Source of the DNA: Bacteroidales bacterium
Lineage (GTDB): Bacteria; Bacteroidota; Bacteroidia; Bacteroidales; UBA7960
Assembly (NCBI GenBank): GCA_003557965.1
Contig: PWND01000277.1
Coordinates: 1-7,910 of the forward strand
Length of the DNA: 7,910 nt
Reading direction: 5' to 3'
Shown one piece after another: positions 5,675 to 7,910 of this stretch; within the stretch, counting starts at the first letter, position 1, and every line of letters starts with the position of its first letter. The notes under the pieces are model-generated. The model had not been told where the DNA came from. It saw only the letters and a list, made by a program, of their open reading frames with translations, and made no database searches. A program made the translations under genes and the position numbers.

Positions 5675-7910
5675 ATGATAAGGCGCATAGCAAAATATAT
5701 ACGGTATAAAACGAATCCGGCTGTCAGAGTTGCTGTAATTTATGTTTTTTTTAGTTTTTTATGGATTTTATTCTCTGATATGTTAGTCGAACTTCTTTTT
5801 AAAGATGTTAGCACTCTTACAAAGGCTCAGACAGTTAAAGGCTGGTTTTTTGTTAGTGTTAGTGGTATAATTATCTATGTGCTTGTGAGTCGTTCTATCT
5901 CTGATTTGAGCAAAACCAGGAAATCACTTGACATTGCTTTAAACTTTCATAAAACTTTATTTGATGAATTCCCACAGCCAATTTATCAAATGAGTCCAGA
6001 GGGAAAAGTTGTTTATCAAAATTCAAAGTGTAAAATGCACCCCGGGTTAAATAAAACTCATTTGCTTGATAATATGTGGCTGAAAAATGTCCATCAGGAC
6101 GACAGGCATACAGTGCTTGAGCTTTACAGAAATGCTATAACCTCAGAAGAATCCTATAACATTGAATACAGATTGCTCCAACCTGATGGAGCATACAAGT
6201 GGGTTCTCGATATTGGTTCTCCGTATTATACCCCAACAGGTGTTATTAAGGGATTTATCAGCACTTTTGTTGATATTGATGATAAGAAGGGCTTCGAAAA
6301 AGAAATAAAGGATACATTGGAAATGTATAGTAGCTTATTTGCTAATAACCCGAACCCAATGTTTGTTTATGATTTAAATACTTTAAAAATTCTTGAAGTA
6401 AACAATGCTGCTGTTAGTCTTTATGGCTTTGCTAAAGAAGAGTTTATAAATCTGACTCTAAAAGATATCACTTATACTTATAAAGAAAATGATTATTTAT
6501 TGCATAGTGATGAAATAGTTAATAAAGAAAGTAAACACATCAAAAAAAACGGCGATGAAATTTATGTTAGTACTTATGTGAATAAACTTCCTGCTTTTAA
6601 AGGATATAATGCCGGCATATTAGTAGTACAAGATATAACCAGAAGTAAAAATGCTTTTGAAGAACTATCAGAAAGTGAGGAGCGCTTTAAAACAGTCTTT
6701 AAAACAACACCTGAAGCAAACTTGATTCTGTCAAAACAATTGATTGTGTTGGATGTAAACAACTCTGCCAGTGTGTTTTTCAGTAAAACCCCCAATGAAC
6801 TTAGGGGTATATCATTACACGAGTTATTTAGCATAAAACACAATAAACTTTTCCTTGACTTATTTGAAGAGGTTGATCAAAGAGGGTTTTCGCAAAGAAT
6901 ATTACATTCAAAAGATATTGGCAGCAAGGAATTTTCTGCAGAAATTATTGCATTAAGTTTTTTAGAAAAAGGCAGTAAAAGGTATTATTTAAGCTTAAAA
7001 GATATTACAGAAAAGATTGCCATTTCAAGAGCCCTGGAAGAATCGGAAAGGAAGTTGAGCATCCTCATAAATAATTTTCCGGGAATGGTTTACAGGTGTA
7101 GTTTTTCACCAACCTATTCAATGGAATATGCCAGTAAAGGCTGTTATAATCTAACCGGCTATAAACCTGAGCAATTGGAAGGAGACAAGGAAGTATCTTT
7201 TGGTGCTTTAATACACCCCAAAGACAGAAAGCGCGTATGGGATGAAGTTGATGAGCAAATTTATACCGGAAAGCCTTTTAATATTATTTACAGAATAATA
7301 ACTGCTGATAATAAAGAAAAATGGGTTCAGGACCAGATAACAGGTGTGCTTGACAGTAAAAGTAAAACGATATTTATTGAAGGTTTCATTTCTGACATTA
7401 CAGAAGAAAAGTTGGCTAAAGATACCCTCTCAGCACAAATGAAAGAACTCGCCAGGGTAAACTCAGAACTTGAACGTTTTACCTATACAGTAGCCCATGA
7501 CTTAAGAAGCCCGTTAGTTACTATTTCAGGGTTTCTTGAAACTGCAAGGGAAAGTGGATTGAAGGGAAACATAGAGCAGATGGATAAGGATATCAGCAGA
7601 ATACAAAAAGCTGCAAAAAAAATGCATTACTTACTTGAAGACTTATTGTACTTGACAAGGGTAGGTAATGTTTCTGGCGACTTCAAACCCTTCTCAATGA
7701 ACAAACTTGTTAGTGAAATTCTGGAAAACAATAAAGAAAGAATTAAAAAAGCTGATGCAAAAATTATTGTTGGTGAACACTTGCCGGAAGTAATTGGTGA
7801 CAGGAACCGCATAGAAGAAGTATGGCAAAATTTACTTGAGAATTCTCTGAAGTTTACACGTGATAAAAAACCTGAAATAAGAATTGAGGAACAAAAAAAT
7901 CTCTTTTCTT
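5675..7910 (+). CDS. membrane-bound multi-PAS sensor histidine kinase (3' end outside window)
   Basis: An open frame from the ATG at 5675 to the window edge with no stop: 745 residues visible. The N-terminus is a two-helix membrane hairpin (about 19-38 and 57-74), with a short extracytoplasmic loop and the pattern WILFSD ... AQTVKGWFFV seen before many bacterial sensor kinases and cyclases. Four PAS-type domains follow, at about 93-205, 216-325, 335-448 and 460-580; the first and fourth look like PAS_3/PAC units (QPDGAYKWV, IHPKDR, KWVQDQITG), and each ends in a DIT- or DID-like exit (VDIDDKK, QDITRS, KDITEK, SDITEEK). A coiled linker leads to the HisKA domain with phosphoacceptor His 608 in TVAHDLRSPL (605-614). 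The ATPase domain begins with N-box NLLENSLKF (719-727); the G boxes lie beyond the window. It should autophosphorylate on His 608 and pass phosphate to an unseen partner. No PAS cofactor can be assigned. TTG codons at 5654 and 5666 are in frame but less likely starts. Confidence 0.92.
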   Translation, partial: MIRRIAKYIRYKTNPAVRVAVIYVFFSFLWILFSDMLVELLFKDVSTLTKAQTVKGWFFVSVSGIIIYVLVSRSISDLSKTRKSLDIALNFHKTLFDEFPQPIYQMSPEGKVVYQNSKCKMHPGLNKTHLLDNMWLKNVHQDDRHTVLELYRNAITSEESYNIEYRLLQPDGAYKWVLDIGSPYYTPTGVIKGFISTFVDIDDKKGFEKEIKDTLEMYSSLFANNPNPMFVYDLNTLKILEVNNAAVSLYGFAKEEFINLTLKDITYTYKENDYLLHSDEIVNKESKHIKKNGDEIYVSTYVNKLPAFKGYNAGILVVQDITRSKNAFEELSESEERFKTVFKTTPEANLILSKQLIVLDVNNSASVFFSKTPNELRGISLHELFSIKHNKLFLDLFEEVDQRGFSQRILHSKDIGSKEFSAEIIALSFLEKGSKRYYLSLKDITEKIAISRALEESERKLSILINNFPGMVYRCSFSPTYSMEYASKGCYNLTGYKPEQLEGDKEVSFGALIHPKDRKRVWDEVDEQIYTGKPFNIIYRIITADNKEKWVQDQITGVLDSKSKTIFIEGFISDITEEKLAKDTLSAQMKELARVNSELERFTYTVAHDLRSPLVTISGFLETARESGLKGNIEQMDKDISRIQKAAKKMHYLLEDLLYLTRVGNVSGDFKPFSMNKLVSEILENNKERIKKADAKIIVGEHLPEVIGDRNRIEEVWQNLLENSLKFTRDKKPEIRIEEQKNLFS

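Noticed and set aside
6574..7812. Minus-strand open frames (6574-6843 and 7627-7812) opposite the kinase
   Set aside because: The plus strand there encodes PAS and HisKA domains without interruption; these frames are by-products.

Overview
The window is an ordinary chromosomal stretch of a low-GC bacterium, most likely a member of the Bacteroidota. The evidence is the family-level character of the proteins (the RluA/RluD C-terminus, the FAA1-type acyl-CoA ligase, the M20 dipeptidase and a multi-PAS kinase all read like Bacteroidota versions), very AT-rich spacers, mostly absent Shine-Dalgarno sequences, and one match to the Bacteroidota -7 promoter motif TAnnTTTG. A genus cannot be named from this sequence.

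Layout from left to right: (1) the 3' half of an RluA/RluD-family pseudouridine synthase gene, entering from the left edge (+); (2) two bases later, a GTG-started MFS_3-type exporter gene (+) with a strong ribosome binding site, so the pair is probably one operon; (3) converging on it after a 39-bp gap, a long-chain acyl-CoA synthetase gene (-); (4) a 408-bp spacer holding two long inverted repeats and a small palindrome; (5) an M20-family dipeptidase gene (-); (6) a 250-bp AT-rich divergent promoter region; (7) a large sensor histidine kinase gene (+) from 5675 that runs off the right edge without a stop. This is the longest coding region in the window (745 codons visible), with two membrane helices, four PAS-type domains, a HisKA domain and the beginning of the ATPase domain.

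The genes do not form an obvious single pathway. The synthase modifies rRNA, the exporter moves small molecules, the ligase activates fatty acids, the dipeptidase finishes peptide breakdown, and the kinase senses an unknown signal. The two minus-strand genes are separated by hairpins and probably have their own promoters, although a short AT-rich leader motif is shared by both.

I found no mobile element, CRISPR array, tRNA or rRNA, and nothing that amounts to a new defence or biosynthetic system. The points most worth a second look are non-coding: the perfect 18-bp hairpin at 3891-3929, the imperfect 22-pair hairpin just after the dipeptidase stop, the palindrome before the acyl-CoA ligase, and the repeats around the divergent promoter.
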